Source: Membranipora membranacea (lineage: Eukaryota; Bryozoa; Gymnolaemata; Cheilostomatida; Membraniporidae). Taken from it: a stretch of DNA of 64,000 nucleotides. The notes under the pieces are model-generated. The model did no database searches. It was given only the letters and a program-made list of their open reading frames with translations, and had not been told where the DNA came from. Location: positions 3,348,001 to 3,412,000 of the forward strand of contig OU612069.1 in the NCBI GenBank assembly GCA_914767715.1, written 5' to 3'. This document shows, piece after piece, positions 1-13,441 of this stretch. Made by a program: the position numbers and the translations under genes. Position 1 is the first letter of the stretch. Each line of letters starts with the position of its first letter.

Positions 1-237
1 ACAGCTGATCAAAGGTATACTTGTGGATGTTATAAACTTAAATCTGAGGCTGATAATTCGGAAATTCCTACTACCAACTAAACATAAATAACGACAGCTA
101 GAGTTGACTGGGACTTAAAGACTTAAGTATTAGACCTTTCGATGGATCAGCCATAGTCCAGATAGTATGTAGTCCTATGATCTTGGTGATAAAGGGTGTC
201 AAAGAACATTGCATATGAGAACTGATTTACATAGGAG

Positions 238-400
238 TAGGAGGTGGCTCAGTTGGTTAGAGCACTGGACTTCAGCATACAAGTGTTGAAGGTTGTGGGT
301 TCGATTCCCACTTCAGTCGACGGACTACTGGGACTCGTTGGATCCGCAGGTGTGCTCCGACCTGCCTACATACTGAGAGCAAAATGGTGCAGACATTGCG
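238..400 (+). mobile_element. tRNA-derived SINE, family 1
   Basis: The sequence holds an A-box-like stretch (tggctcagttggttagagc, about 246-264) and a B-box (ggttcgattcc, about 298-308) at tRNA spacing. A non-tRNA body follows that ends near a 'ctgagagc' motif. Related copies occur at about 33660-33790 (+) and 36060-36210 (-), which share the 'aggaggtggctcag' head and parts of the body. Dispersed copies with a diverged body argue for a SINE rather than a functional tRNA gene. Exact ends are uncertain. Confidence 0.65.
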
Positions 401-3400
401 ACATCGCCACCCATTCTTCGGAATGAAATGCGCGACTAAACCTTGCGATTTTAACCATTTTTTAACCAACATACAAATCAGAGACTAAGCCAGTATATGT
501 TATCTGGCTATCAGTAGAATTATTGTTCATTAGCTTGGACTCGTGAGTTGAAATGGCATTCAAAATCCTCCATTTTAAACACGCTCCGTTAACAAAAAGG
601 AGAGAAACAAACCTCTCTCATATGCATAAAATGAGTGTGGCTACAAACGTCAGGGTATTTTCAACTACTAGGGAATCTTTGTAAGACTGAGTTCATTTTT
701 TTTAAATGAGGATGAGATAGGATTGGTTACAAACAGGCTCAATAATATCCAAGAGTCAACAGGCCACATATCCGATGGCATCTCACTATATGTGATGTGG
801 GAGTGTATCTCCCAATATCAGCGCCATTGAAGATACCTCTTTTTACCCAACAACCACATGTTGTGTGTGGGAACGTAAACCCCCCCAGCTTACCTATTAA
901 ATGTTGTGTTCTAGCTGCGTATCCCGGTGATTTTATAATCCGAAAGCGCCCTGGTTCACTAGATTTAAACCTTGTTTGTCGGTGTCACGTTTCTTGTGGT
1001 GGTAATCCTTACACCTTAGACATAGAACAAGACTTCACAACCATCTCAGGTCAAACTACTTATCACTACAAGTAAAATGTCAACAGTCACACACCATTGC
1101 GTGAGCAACAAATGTCCCTGAATACTATAGTCCTAGAGCTGCAACAATGATGCAATACACCAAAAAAATCCTCTAGGTACCTCTGAGTAGGTAAAACTGC
1201 TTGATCTCAGGTTGTTTAAATGACCAAGGTCATCATAGTCCATAGTTGAACTGGGTCACAGTTTCAGTGAACACAGGTCACACAAGACAATTTTTGCAAC
1301 AGTCCAGTTTCAGCTTTGCAGCCACAATTTTTAAATTTGGTTGATTCTACACCAAGGAACAATAGAAAGTTACCAATAAAAATCTGACTTTAAAAACCCT
1401 TTTTTGCAAGGCAGTCCCTTTCTCAGTAACTGAGCTAGTAATATCTGCCAGTAGCATCAAATAAGACTGCTACGAGTCAGTATATATGAATGGCACAGCA
1501 CTACGCCAACCTAAGCGCTCTCAGCTCGGCCAATGAGTGTATTATCCTCACTATTAACATTACAGCCTGTCACTTAGCAAATAATTGATCGCAAAAATAG
1601 AAGCTTTTACCCAGCCATTACAGATATATAGAGTGTTTTATAATCCAGGGCAGCGGTATGAGCTGCAAGGGTCAGCTCGTATTACTGTACTATTAAAGTT
1701 CAATGTCTGGCAGTAGTAAGTGGCTTTGGAGTGTCCAGGCCTTAGGATCACTATTGTTTGGAGGTTTGATAACCAAATGCAGCCTAATTATTTGATGCTG
1801 GCTGAATGATATTAGACAATCGCTTGAATTTACACCAGAGTATGTGATCTTGAAGACTAGCCACAGGCCGTCCATTTCATTATCAGGCAACTAGCTATGT
1901 TGTTGTTCTGTGCGATTTTTTGAAGCACAAAATCAAACTTCTGGGTAAAAATGATGAAAATTCCAGCTCACATTCATTTCATCATACTTTCACGTCATGC
2001 CTACACAGTCATTAGTATATCTTCGCAAACAAGTACTTGTTGTCATGTAGTCATATGCATGAAATGTACAGTCGATCTAATTATACTAGACTACTAAAAT
2101 ATAATAGTAATCATTATAGTGCGCCAGGTAGATAAAGTTTGACAAGTGGAGGAAGAAAAACTCCCAATGTTGACATATGGAACTAGAAGAAAGAGGTAGG
2201 GAGTTTGGGACAACTCCCTGATAGATAGAGGCCTGATTTTGGTGAAAGAGAGCAATCTGAAACTGCATTCATTCATGAACTATTAGATTAAAATCAATCA
2301 CCTCACACATATTAATGTGGACAGTAAAACAAAAAAATATTTATATTATACTAAAAAACTGATGATTAAAAATTAATGAACATTATTGGAGGGAAAACAC
2401 GGATGGAGAGACAACTCCCAACTTCATTCAAATTCCAGACTGCGTTTTTTATTGATATTATTGTTCATAAAATTTGTCTAATTCCAATTCTAATTAAATT
2501 GACTGGTCTTGCCACCCTTAACATTCAAAATTTCCTGTACTATTTAAGCATGGCACCAGTTTTTGCCATATGCATGAGGGGAAGATGTAAACATTTATGC
2601 TTTCTTACAGCTGCGCAGCTGCACAGAAACACAGATACTTCTACTTGAGAGTGAATGTAAACATTCTAAATCCTACCCTTATACTGTATATAGGTCATAC
2701 TTTTAAGCATCAACTGGCATTGATCTTGAGTTTTTTCCAGAAGCCCAACTGTGTTTATATACGTCTGACATTTCCGATTTAATTTTACTTGATAAACATG
2801 ATGGGAATGAGGTGATGCCTCAGTTTCTTTGGACTTCAGCATCAATGCCCGAATTCTACTATTGCCCAACTAGATGATCAGCTGATAAATACCTATATGA
2901 CATGTGATCTCGTTATGAGGCTCAAACTAGTTATTTCTATTATTAGAGACGGAGGGTGGGGCCCATTCCCCTTCATCCCAAAAAATTATATTGAAAGGTG
3001 AAGTCTGTTGAGTTCTATAATTGAATTGAGTTTACTTTGGTAATTGTGTTAAAAACACAATTTAGGTGTGAAACCATTTCTCCAAGTGATTAAGAAGGTG
3101 AATTCTAAAAGGCACAAAGCTGGAAAAAAAGCTTGAGGTTCTTTTTTTGGCATGATAAAATATATACGATTGGTTTTATAAAAACTTTGTGAAATATGAT
3201 CCTCATCAGTGATAAAGTGTTGAGCTAAATAAAAAATACCAATGACAACAAATCATTCAGCACCAAAAAAGAAGCTGTTTTTCTTAAAAGCATATTCTTT
3301 TGTCTTTCTGAAGCTCCAATTCTTGTGGCAACTTTAAGCTTAAATTTTAAAATATGTAACAATGTATTGACGGCCTTACGAAGGCCTGTATGCTAGATTG

Positions 3401-4509
3401 CAGTTATCAGCTAAGCCAGACATCATGCCTAGAACTGAACAGAAAGTGCACTGAGGGATGATAAAGTGGACAGTACAGAAGGGAGAGCGGGTTGGTACTG
3501 TGCAGGGTTTGCCAGAATTTGGCAAATACACAATGCTCTCATGTTTGCGGGAACCACAGGTATTCATATTCCTAGAAGTTGATATAGGGCATAGCTAGTT
3601 ATTTGAGGCGAGAAATGATTTACAAGAGAGACATATGGCGTGTCAAACATTGTCAGTTTAGATGGCGGATTTTCAGTTGATGTGTAATATGCAACTTATG
3701 TTTGACATGCCTCGTGCTTTTATCAAATATTACCAGCTACAGGGCCTACTGTTGAGACAGTATGTATGCACTGCATACCATGATAAGGTTGGTTTATTGT
3801 AAAAGGGTAAGGATGGAAACTGATGACACCAGTCCGAAGTGAAAAGTGAAAGATAACTGCGAGTATATTCAATACAAATCACATCTTATTGTATTATACA
3901 AGTTTGCATCATAGGCCTCTGAGGTTTTACAATGCTGTTTGGTGCGCCATTCATGCCACGTGTAACAGTAGCGTATCTTGAAATGCGTGAGATGCATTAG
4001 TAATATGAACTAGACAAGTAACGGGTAGACCTCGGCTACATCACAACATGTAAGTGGAAATTCATTATGCTGTGCTCCAGTGCCTACTAGTCCAACAAAT
4101 CAACAAGTTTTTTTCTCCTATTCCAAACCAATCACACAAGTCCAAGGGGATATCAGCAAATCACTATGCCCGCCTTGACAAGCTCGTCAAGACGGGCTGC
4201 ATCATACTCAGAGACTCACGTGCACAGTATCTTTAACAAGTTCATTCATACAATTTATAGGTTTCTAATACATTATTATGACTTGAATATCTAGTGAAGC
4301 TGAACATGAGGGTATCTCATCAACGAAACCTTATTTCATAATCTGGGTCACAGTTACCCCAGGTGCAGTTTTCGCCAGTCAAGACAAGTGGTCAATCAAT
4401 GAGAACGACTTTATACCACTGGACTTTCACAAACGTAACTACAGTTAAATTTACACAGACAATGAGTGTGAGCTGAGTCACAGTGAGTCTGCCTACAGTG
4501 CATACATAC

Positions 4510-4613
4510 ATGCATGGGCCCCTGGGACTTACATGTCTTTACTTTGCCAATGTCCACTATCAATAGTGGACATTGGCAAAGTAAAGACATGTAAGTCCCA
4601 GGGGCCCATGCAT
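4510..4613. repeat. Perfect 51-bp-arm palindrome with 2-nt centre
   Basis: Bases 4510-4560 are the exact reverse complement of 4563-4613, separated only by 'ca'. The RNA would form a 51-bp perfect hairpin on either strand and the DNA could extrude a cruciform. It lies about 380 bp upstream of the ZRSR2-A start codon and has no counterpart upstream of copy B. It could be a recent foldback element, a template-switch product or a source of small RNA. Confidence 0.9.
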
Positions 4614-4990
4614 ACATGATCCAGTCAGTGCTAGTGCGACTAGCTCTACAGAGCACAAAACTTAACATTACACAGACCAATGACAGAGAGGGAGTTCATT
4701 GCACAGACTGAGAAAAAGAAGATTTGGTTGTCAATAATGATTGGATCCAAAATAAGTCCTCTGCTACTGCGTCCACTTGCAGATTTTATGATGTGATGTA
4801 TGAGAAGTGCCTGGCCTGAGAGTTTTATTATGATGTTCTGTAACTGTAGATGGTTGGGTTACATGCTCCTCCCCTGTAGAATTTGGTGTATGTTCTAGAG
4901 TCAAGGTCAGTGTGAACTTAGAACGGTTCTAGTTACGTGATGGTTGGTTATTAGCACGCCCACATTGATCATTGATCTCAGTCTATTAAA

Positions 4991-7900
4991 ATGGCAGCTC
5001 CCAAGAAACAATCAGAAAATTCAGAATGTACTGATAAATTGCCAAATATGTCGTGAGTATGAATCTTGTTCACACAGTATTTTGTATCATTGAAAAAAAA
5101 TTGTGGTGTTGAACAATGCTGATAACTCAGCTTTGCCTTTCTGGTCTAGGTAGCCTCATAGGTGTATTTCAAAGTAGAATTTGTCTTGTTAAGTTGTTCT
5201 CTGAGTCTTTGTAGTACTACTACTAGCCAGAGACAGAGTAGCAAGTCTGTCATCAAAAGAATTAAACAGTATTTCAATGCATTGGATTTGTTTCTTTGTG
5301 CATATTTAAGAACATTGATAGTGCAATAATAACATATTTGCTATTTGCTACTTGATACATTAAAGGAATGCATACTCACTGCAGTAGGCTGAAATTATGG
5401 CTCAAAATTAGGTCTAGGAAATTTAGCACTAACTAAATGATGACCCCAGTTGAGTTGAACTTCCCATTATTTTATCATTTACCATTTATATTATTTAGAA
5501 TCAACGGTTGAAACTCCCACAAAATTACATGTCAAAAATGTTTCAGGCTATCCGCAAGTATGCCAAACTGTGTTATCTATAAATTGGCTTTGGCAGCTAA
5601 TATGAATTCTGAACTGGTCATAATAAAATGAAGCATCAACCAGCACTTTGAATAACTAATATCAAATTTCTACTTTGTAGGTATAAAGAATGGAAGAAAT
5701 TTAAAACAAAAGAGAGGAGGAAATTAAAGAGACAGTTGGCTGCGCGGCTGGTGTCACTTGAACAAACTCAGCTCGATCCTCCGGAAACAAATGAAACAGA
5801 ACGAGGTCTGATATAGAGACAGCTCAATAAATGCGCTTTCTCAGTGTTTTTATATATATGCCTAGCTACATTTGATCATCATGAGTCGTTATCCAATACA
5901 CATGGTATGGTTGATTGAATCAGAGTGTCTTATCACATTTCGCAATCATGTTTCCTTCACCACTAGGTGCATGTGCAGCATGTTCAGACGGGATTTATTT
6001 TGGCCATTGTGTTTGGATTAAACTAAAGTTCCAAACAAAATTTTAATCACACCCTCACTAGAAAAATGAGCTAGCTTTCAAAGAAGATATGTAAGTGGGA
6101 CATTTGACCATCTTTGTGGCACTCTTGCTACGGTGATGAGAGACTCGTATCTCAGAAACGATCCTCGATAATTATGTGAATATACTGCTGATGTAACTGA
6201 ATACAATAAGAAAATAAGGGAAAATCAAGTGACCAATTGGAAAATATCAAAGAGACCTGTATGCGAACTGTAAATGGTTAGATACCAAGCAGGACAGTTA
6301 TTGGCCGTATTATCATCAACCATATTTTATGTCTGAGCAGTCAGACTCACCTTCTTGATAGACTGAAGCATACCCGTATGGTTATTAGAATGCTTTGTTA
6401 CTCCTAGCCATAAGAGCTCTCATTCTATCGTTCTGCATGCATGCAGTTTGCTTGAAGGGTTTTGCATGCACAAATTGTTCTATCATTACAACATTGAACA
6501 TCCCTTAATTATGATGAACAGAACCGGAGAATACAGAAGAATATGAGGAGGAGGAGGAGGAGAGTAAGAGAGATAGAAACCATGAGCTTTGGTTACAGAG
6601 AGAGCGAGAGGCTCAGGCTGCCTGGAAAGCTAAACAATCCTACTATAAACATGTGCAACAACAGAAACTACTAGAAGAGGTGGGTTTTATCACATAATCA
6701 CAGAACTACAGAAAAGGGTTAGTTTTATATGTAATAGCATCACTGCAAAACAACTACGAGAGGTGGGTTCTATATGTAATTATATAAGTACACTAGTTCT
6801 TTACGGAAATGTCAAGTAGGGATTCTACAATTATTGTTAACACATTATTCTGTCATATTCCTACATCTGTATTGATGCGAATACTAAAACACTTTTTATT
6901 TATGTTGTGAAACTGATAAGATAAGAGCAACAACTGTTTTTTGTAAACAATTGCTACTGATTCCTCTTTTACAAGAAATAACCATTGGTTCAAGTTTACT
7001 TTCAGTAGCATTCTGGATTGGATTTTTGTCGGGGTCTACAACTATGATCTGTATTCCTGATATCAAAGTGCTGAATGTTTGACATATAGAATTTTAAGTT
7101 ATACTAAGTTTATTTTATATGACCATATAAAATGAAGTATTTTGTTTGCTAGTGAAGGATAAGGGAAGCCTTTCAGGCCAGTCCAGGTCAAGGTTGGAGG
7201 CAGCTTCAAGACTAGGAAAATTTTTTTATAGACAGAAATTCTATATTATACTTGATATATTACATTATTATCTGCTCCTTTTTTCCTTACAGCAAAAGAT
7301 GAGAGAAGAATGGGAGGCAGAGCAGGCTAAACAGGAGGAGGTGGAGGAGAAAGAAGCCCAGGAGGCTGAGGAATTAAAACGGCAACAGGTTAAAATAAGC
7401 CAACTAACGATACACATGATCGTATGGTTATAGTCCAGGAGTAACAGTGACAAATATCCTTGCCTTGTATTTTGAAAACCATCACTTTTGAGAATGCAAC
7501 TAAATAAGTCAAGAATTTACATTTAGAGTTGAAAAAACTTCATGGCCCTACATATCATGTAAAAAATCCTTAACATTGTATCACGGCACACATTGGAAAG
7601 AAGTGGGATCGCTAACTCTCACCAGCCCAGATGTGATCTACAAAAGGATGTATCCTCTAACTACACTTCAGAGTTGTCCCATATTTGAACCTGTTGTTCC
7701 CCATTAAAATTTTGTTTCTAAATTCATGTTTTGTCTTTCACAGGCCTGGAGCACTCACTGGCTGACTGTGACACATCATTAATTGATATTTGAGCCAAAA
7801 CGCCTTTCTGTTAAAGTTGTTTGACTCACAGTTTTGCCTGTAATGCTTAGCCCCCTCCCTACCTTATGTACATTATATGGTATCATTAATCTGAGTTGAT

Positions 7901-10900
7901 TTTGTTGTTCGTTTTCTTAAATGTTGTTTGACTAGACATGTAGATTTGTAGGAAGAGAAGCTACTGGAGATTATGAGCGGTCAAAGAGACGGTATCAAGG
8001 TTAGTTTACAAGCTGTTCTAATGGTTGTAACCTCAGTCATGTCATAGATTTACAGAGTAAATTCCGTTACAAGTTTGAGAGTTTTACATGCCTATATTGC
8101 TCCTGGACCAGAAACAAAACAAAAACTTCAGCAATTCTCCACATATTACTTATTGACCTCTAAATTTAGATATACATATTTGTTAAAGTGCTAAACATTC
8201 GATATTTTTATGAATTCACCACTGGAATAGTTGTGAAAGATGTGCTGTGCTCTTTGATTCTGAGTATAGTTGTTTTATTGTGTTATGATTTTTAAGATTG
8301 TATTTTTGTATCGCAGGGACCAACTCATAACCCGGAGCCCCCAAAACCGATCACTCCTCAGAACACAAACGCAGAGCTTTGTGGATTCTACAGAAAAGTT
8401 GGTGCTTGTCGATTTGGAGACAGGTAAGCGAAAAGAGCACTTGATTATGTAGTAATGGCCAGAGAATGACGCCGGTTGAGAAGTTATTATTAAATATGAC
8501 TGTAGTGACTTATTTGTTGCAAAAATTCCTCCTATTTAATCTATTACGACAGAATGGACCAAAACAGACATGTACGCAATAAAACTGTTTCCGCTTTGTC
8601 TCCAAGCTTGTGTAATCACAAATATAATCTTGCATCTAGAATCTATCATGCCTTTTTTTGGTGCGATTTGTGGAAACTTTTCATGGTTTACTTCTATTGT
8701 AATGAAAAATGATAACTGCTAAATATATCACTATATAAAAATTATATATGTAAGATATATAATATATCATTTATATATTTATCACATCAGGTGCTCCAGA
8801 GTACACATCAGACCAGTGATAAGTAAAACTTTACTGATAATAGGAATGTATAATCACCCTAGTCTAGATAATCTATACGGAGGTGGTAAAGATTTAGGTT
8901 AGTAAGTCTGAGGTCACATGACCTTAATATGTGTATAATGTGGTCACATGACCTTAATTTGAGCTGGTAAAGACTAATATATGGAGAGCTCACCTCCTAC
9001 AGCAGCACGTGTAGTGACTGGGATTTGAATCAGCAACCCTCAGATTGTCTAGCTCGAATCCCAACCACTACGCTATCCTGTCTGTGGGTTTATTGAGGTC
9101 ACATGACCTTAATATGGGTGTATAATGGGGTTATGACCTAAATATAAGCTGGTAAAGATCCAGGCAAGTTTTTGACATTAGGGGGCGGTGCAGTGCACCG
9201 CCTTCCTTTATGTGTGTCCAATCTCCAATAGATCTGACTCCGTCAATAGTGTTGTTTAGCTCTACAATGGTCAGTAGTCCTTGTCGATTCTCTGTGAAAT
9301 GGAATTTTTCTAAACTGTCATTGGTGGAATAACACTAGCTGTGGTCTCAAAATTCCGACTCATCAACTGGCATCTTCAATTTGACACCTGTAAGCTCAGT
9401 GTGGTTCTCATGATGCACTGTTGTTTCCTAATACACCTGTCTGTCAACTGTGAGAATACACTCTGATATATGATCCAGTCGAGGTTCTTCCTCGGAGATC
9501 GTTTAATTAAAAACAGCTAAAAATCGCAATCTGATCAGTCACTCTCGCTTTCAAATCAAGTACAAACATTCTGAGTGAGCGATTTTGGAGCGATTTTGTC
9601 TAATTGAAAGACCAAGTGAGTGATCATTTTGTGCGATGTGATAGTGATAACTTGCTATAGTAAAGCATTGCTCACTCAAATTGAAAGATCCCCGCGGTTA
9701 CTTCAGCTATTGTTGGTGTGATTGATTTACTCTTTCTTCACACAGACATATCCCTGGAGTACGAGGAGGCCGACTTTTACGAGCACTTCAGAGAGTTCTA
9801 TACGGATACGCTGCCGGAATTTGAGGCAGCAGGTCATGTAGTGCAGTTCAAAGTCAGCTGTAACTATGAACAACATCTCAGAGGCAATGTATATGTACAA
9901 TATACAAAGTAAGTCAACTTCAATAACTCATCTCATATGTATATTGTATGTATGTATTTGTATGTATTTGTAGGTATTTGTATGTATATGTGTGTATTAA
10001 TGTACAATACACCAAGTAAGCCAAATGTGGTGTAGATGTGCTCGAATTGTGTTTGTATTGATTGATACTATCTGCCTGTGTTTCAATCGTAATAAGGAAA
10101 CCTCTGTAATTTACCCTTCATGTTGCCAATGAGGCCAATTGACAGCCGAAATACTTAATTCTCATCAATATTCCGACATCAGACCTGATTAAATTGGCGA
10201 TTGGAATGAGTCTTTTGAAAGCGGTTTTCCCCGACTATTTGAGATGAAATTTGAGAATCCAATTCCTCCCATGGTAATAATTATGTTATACAATAGTATT
10301 TTTTGATAGTTTATTAAAAGATAGGAGACATATCTAATGCACACTTTAATTTGCCCAATTCTGTTACTGACTATTTTTTCATCCTGTAAGAGGGGGGGGG
10401 GAGGGGTAACGACCACTTTGAAATCCATGTAGCCCTATGATCGAGCGCCAACTCAATCCATGGATGTCACCACTTAGTACTACAATGTTGAAGGCAAAAA
10501 TATCTTTTAATAGTTGCTTTGAGACCTCTGTCATAACTTAAATAATACTTTGATGATACAATTATTGATGAATAATCTCATATGGGCTTTAAACTTCTCA
10601 TATTGTGATGTAGCTTACCGATGTTGTTTCTGTTGTTACAGCGAGAACGAGGCTTACCATGCCTATCAGATGTTTAATGGTAGATGGTACAGCGGCAGAC
10701 AGATACAGTGTTCATTTACTAGTGTGGATAAATGGAAGCCTGCAATATGTGGTGAGGAGATTGAAGGCCAAACTGGCTCAATTTGGATTTTGTAACATTT
10801 TATCGTCAAACACGATTAGAGCCCAAAAGGGGCTTCAAATGCGAATGTTTGCACATCAGAGTATGATAGATCACCTTCTCCGCTTGTCAAAATTTACCAC

Positions 10901-13441
10901 ATTGTGGGATCATTTGGAGGTGACACGGGATTACCAAAATTACCTCAAAAGTGCCGAGAGTTGCAAGACTCTCATGTTTCATCAAAAACCTTCTGTCAGG
11001 GAGGAACCATCTGCCTCTAAGCATAAATCTGTTGGAAATTTAAGATGCACAACAGTAGTTTAAGCGCTCAATATGTGCCTGGACAGCAGGTAGTAGCACT
11101 TCATTATCAACCACTTCTTAAAAAATTGGTTGATGATAAAATGCTACCACCGGCTATCCAGGCACAGTTTGAGCGCTTAAACTAGCACATCAGAAAAAAA
11201 TGGGCTCTGTTCAACCATGTCTGCTTTAAGATGTAGGCCTGAGGTGTCCCTGAATATCATTTCTCACCTTCTTACATATAACTAAAACAAGTATGGTATA
11301 ATTTACCTTTATTTGGAGTTGCTCCTCTTATCAGCAGCAACCCGGAATTGAGACAAAATTGATAAAACTTTATTTTGGCATACCTTGCCATTTAAGCTAA
11401 CCACGATTATATATTTCTTATAATATTAAATTTTTGATATTATATGATGATATAATAACTTTAATATAATATGTAATGAAATGTTTAACTTTTATTTACC
11501 AGGTATGTTCCATCAGAAGAGATGCCCTAAAGGTCGTAACTGTAACTTTCTTCATGTATTCAGAAATCCTGATAGTAGATTTAATTTGGCGGATAGAGAT
11601 ATGCTACCTCAAAATAACATCAACAGAGATCATCGAGACAGCAATACAAGGTGAGTCTGTCTGTGAGTCTGTGTGACAGGTTGTTACCCAACCTGTTGTA
11701 TTTGAGGGACGGCTAATACTGATCACAATTGAAGCTATCACATGAAAAAATACACTGCTGTTTATTGGGACCTTTCTTGAAGTGATCACCCCCCTCCCAA
11801 CTTCAAATCTGACTTGAACCCTTGTATCAGTAACATGATCCCTTCATCCTTTAAACTATGGAAAGAATCGGAGATGATTTTTAGACAAACTGCTATTCAC
11901 TACTCAGCTTGTAAGAAAATGGGTAACCATGCCCAAAGTTTGGCAAAAATCATGATTGATATCCTGAGAACTATGCCGATCAGGATTCAGGATGTCTGTT
12001 CTCTCACTAAATGGTCCCAACTGAATGTGCACATTGGTTATTATTGGTTACAGCTGGTTGAGTTTTACAATAAGGGGGTTTGCCCCATACTCCCTGTTAC
12101 AACTCGCCTGGGAGGGTGGACTAACCGGAGCATTAATCATTTTGCCAAAATACATTAAAAGTTGTCTTATTAAAATCAGGGAGGGGGCAACTCCCAATCT
12201 GTCTCATGTGTTTTTCTTGGCGTTTTAATATTTTTGGGAGGTTCCGATATATATAGCAATACGAACAACCAATTGAAAACCAACCAACCAACCTGAACTC
12301 ATCATATCTTACATACATTTAAGGTTCCTGTCCCATTGAATATGTCAATGTCTTACTCTTCTAGGCGATCTTCTTCTAGTAGGAGTGAGAGAGACAAACA
12401 TAGCCCTAGTGAGCGACTCAACAAATCAAGCAGGTCAGAATGGAGATACAGAAATGGATGGGGAAGTGATGAAGATGATGAAAATTATTCTCGGTCTAAC
12501 AGCAGAGAGTCATCAAGGTGACTAATATTGCTTTGTTTTGAGTGAAAATTAGATACCCACTGATCCTCCAAAAACAGCCGCCAACCTCAGAAGTCAAAAA
12601 TAAGCTAGCACATGAATACTGTGTCTTCAAAAGCTTTTTGCCTTTCGTGGATTTTGTAAGACCCTTTTTCATGCACAAAACTTTGCATACGACTTAGTAC
12701 AGCACATTGTTAGTTAAGTTTTCAAACACCAAATGGTAGTTGTCATTCATCGCTAATGATTCCGAATCAACGGAATCCAGACTTCCTTCAACTTCCTTGC
12801 TCATCATAAAGCATATCAGGAGACTGATGGGTTTCAGTTTTGTGTCGGATGACTTCAGCACATCTTTATCACTTTTATAAATCTGTTATTTTAGGAGCAA
12901 GTCGAGAAGTGAGTCACGTCATAGAGATAAAGAGAGGAACCACAGAACTACATCATATAGAGAACACAACCATAGACATCGTACTTCACATAGAGATAAA
13001 TACTCCGATTATGATGATGTGTATAGCAGATCTAGAAGTAGAGGTAGGTCAAGGTCTACTAGAAGAAGGTCAAGATCACCGGAATATAAGGCGAGCAGGC
13101 GCGTACGAGACAGGGACAAATCTACGAGTGAAGGCTGTAACCCAAAAACATTAAATGACACAAAAACGGACAGAAAGTTATCAAAGAAAAAGAAACGCAA
13201 GAGGCACAGATCCAGAGAAAAAAGATCCAACTCTAAAAGTCCTTCAGCGGAGTTATCAGACAATAAGAGCACTGGCACTGAGATGTCAGTAAATGGTTAC
13301 ATGACACATGAAGGTGGTGTGACAGCTGAAGGTAATGTGACAGCTGACAGTAGTGTGACACCTGAAAGTAGTGTAGATTGGAGATATTGTAGAACACCTA
13401 GTGACTGTCACGGTGACAGCCCTGAACATGTGGACTCTTGA
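4991..13441 (+). CDS. ZRSR2: U2AF35-related splicing factor (ZRSR2-like), copy A
   Basis: I built 12 exons: 4991-5052, 5681-5805, 6522-6679, 7293-7388, 7952-7999, 8317-8423, 8791-8897, 9746-9908, 10642-10751, 11503-11650, 12365-12517 and 12895-13441. They total 1824 nt and encode 607 aa. The order matches human ZRSR2: a charged coiled-coil N-terminus (about 1-160), a first C3H finger (C-x8-C-x5-C-x3-H at about 185-204), a U2AF-homology RRM (about 215-320, with GNVYVQY and [10 protein letters not shown]), a second C3H finger (C-x7-C-x5-C-x3-H at about 325-343), then an Arg/Ser tail (about 375-607). Family members recognise the 3' splice site, chiefly of U12-type introns, in the nucleus. All junctions are GT-AG and phases agree. 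The exon 2 donor (gtctga) is weak. The gene faces the caspase gene tail to tail, 748 bp away. Confidence 0.92.
8985..9090 (-). mobile_element. tRNA-derived SINE in ZRSR2-A intron 7
   Basis: Read on the minus strand, the segment has an A-box-like 'tagcgtagtggttggg' and a B-box-like 'ctgattcaaatccc' with tRNA-like spacing. The equivalent sits at about 47030-47135 in copy B, so it predates the duplication. It differs from the family at 238-400. Confidence 0.5.
9941..10005 (+). repeat. (TATGTATTTG)n microsatellite, intron 8 of ZRSR2-A
   Basis: Degenerate tandem units of 8-12 nt (tgtatgtatt, tgtaggtatt). The copy B equivalent at about 47950-48062 is longer, as expected of replication slippage. 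Confidence 0.8.
11058..11182. mobile_element. MITE-like hairpin in ZRSR2-A intron 9
   Basis: The 125-bp element has terminal inverted repeats starting GTTTAAGCGCTCAA, with about 60-bp imperfect arms (roughly 9 mismatches) and almost no loop. It is bounded by TA on both sides, as for Tc1/mariner-type target duplications. The same element occupies 49071-49195 in copy B, so it was present before the duplication. Confidence 0.7.

Larger units (their letters stand above)
1..4990. other. Intergenic DNA upstream of ZRSR2 copy A
   Basis: No gene is supported here. The short open frames (for example 797-1075 on + and 3376-3567 on -) show no recognisable domain, no splice partners and no counterpart elsewhere in the window. 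The identifiable items are a tRNA-derived SINE near 238-400 and a near-continuous palindrome at 4510-4613, both listed separately. The promoter of ZRSR2-A should lie in the last few hundred bases, but I see no convincing TATA box. Confidence 0.6.

Noticed and set aside
797-1075. 92-codon + strand ORF
   Set aside because: No domain, no splice partners, no counterpart. Length is compatible with chance.
7741-7795. Exon-like stretch after CAG (GCC TGG AGC ...) between ZRSR2-A exons 4 and 5
   Set aside because: It hits an in-frame stop. Direct joining of 7388 to 7952 keeps phase and matches the family.
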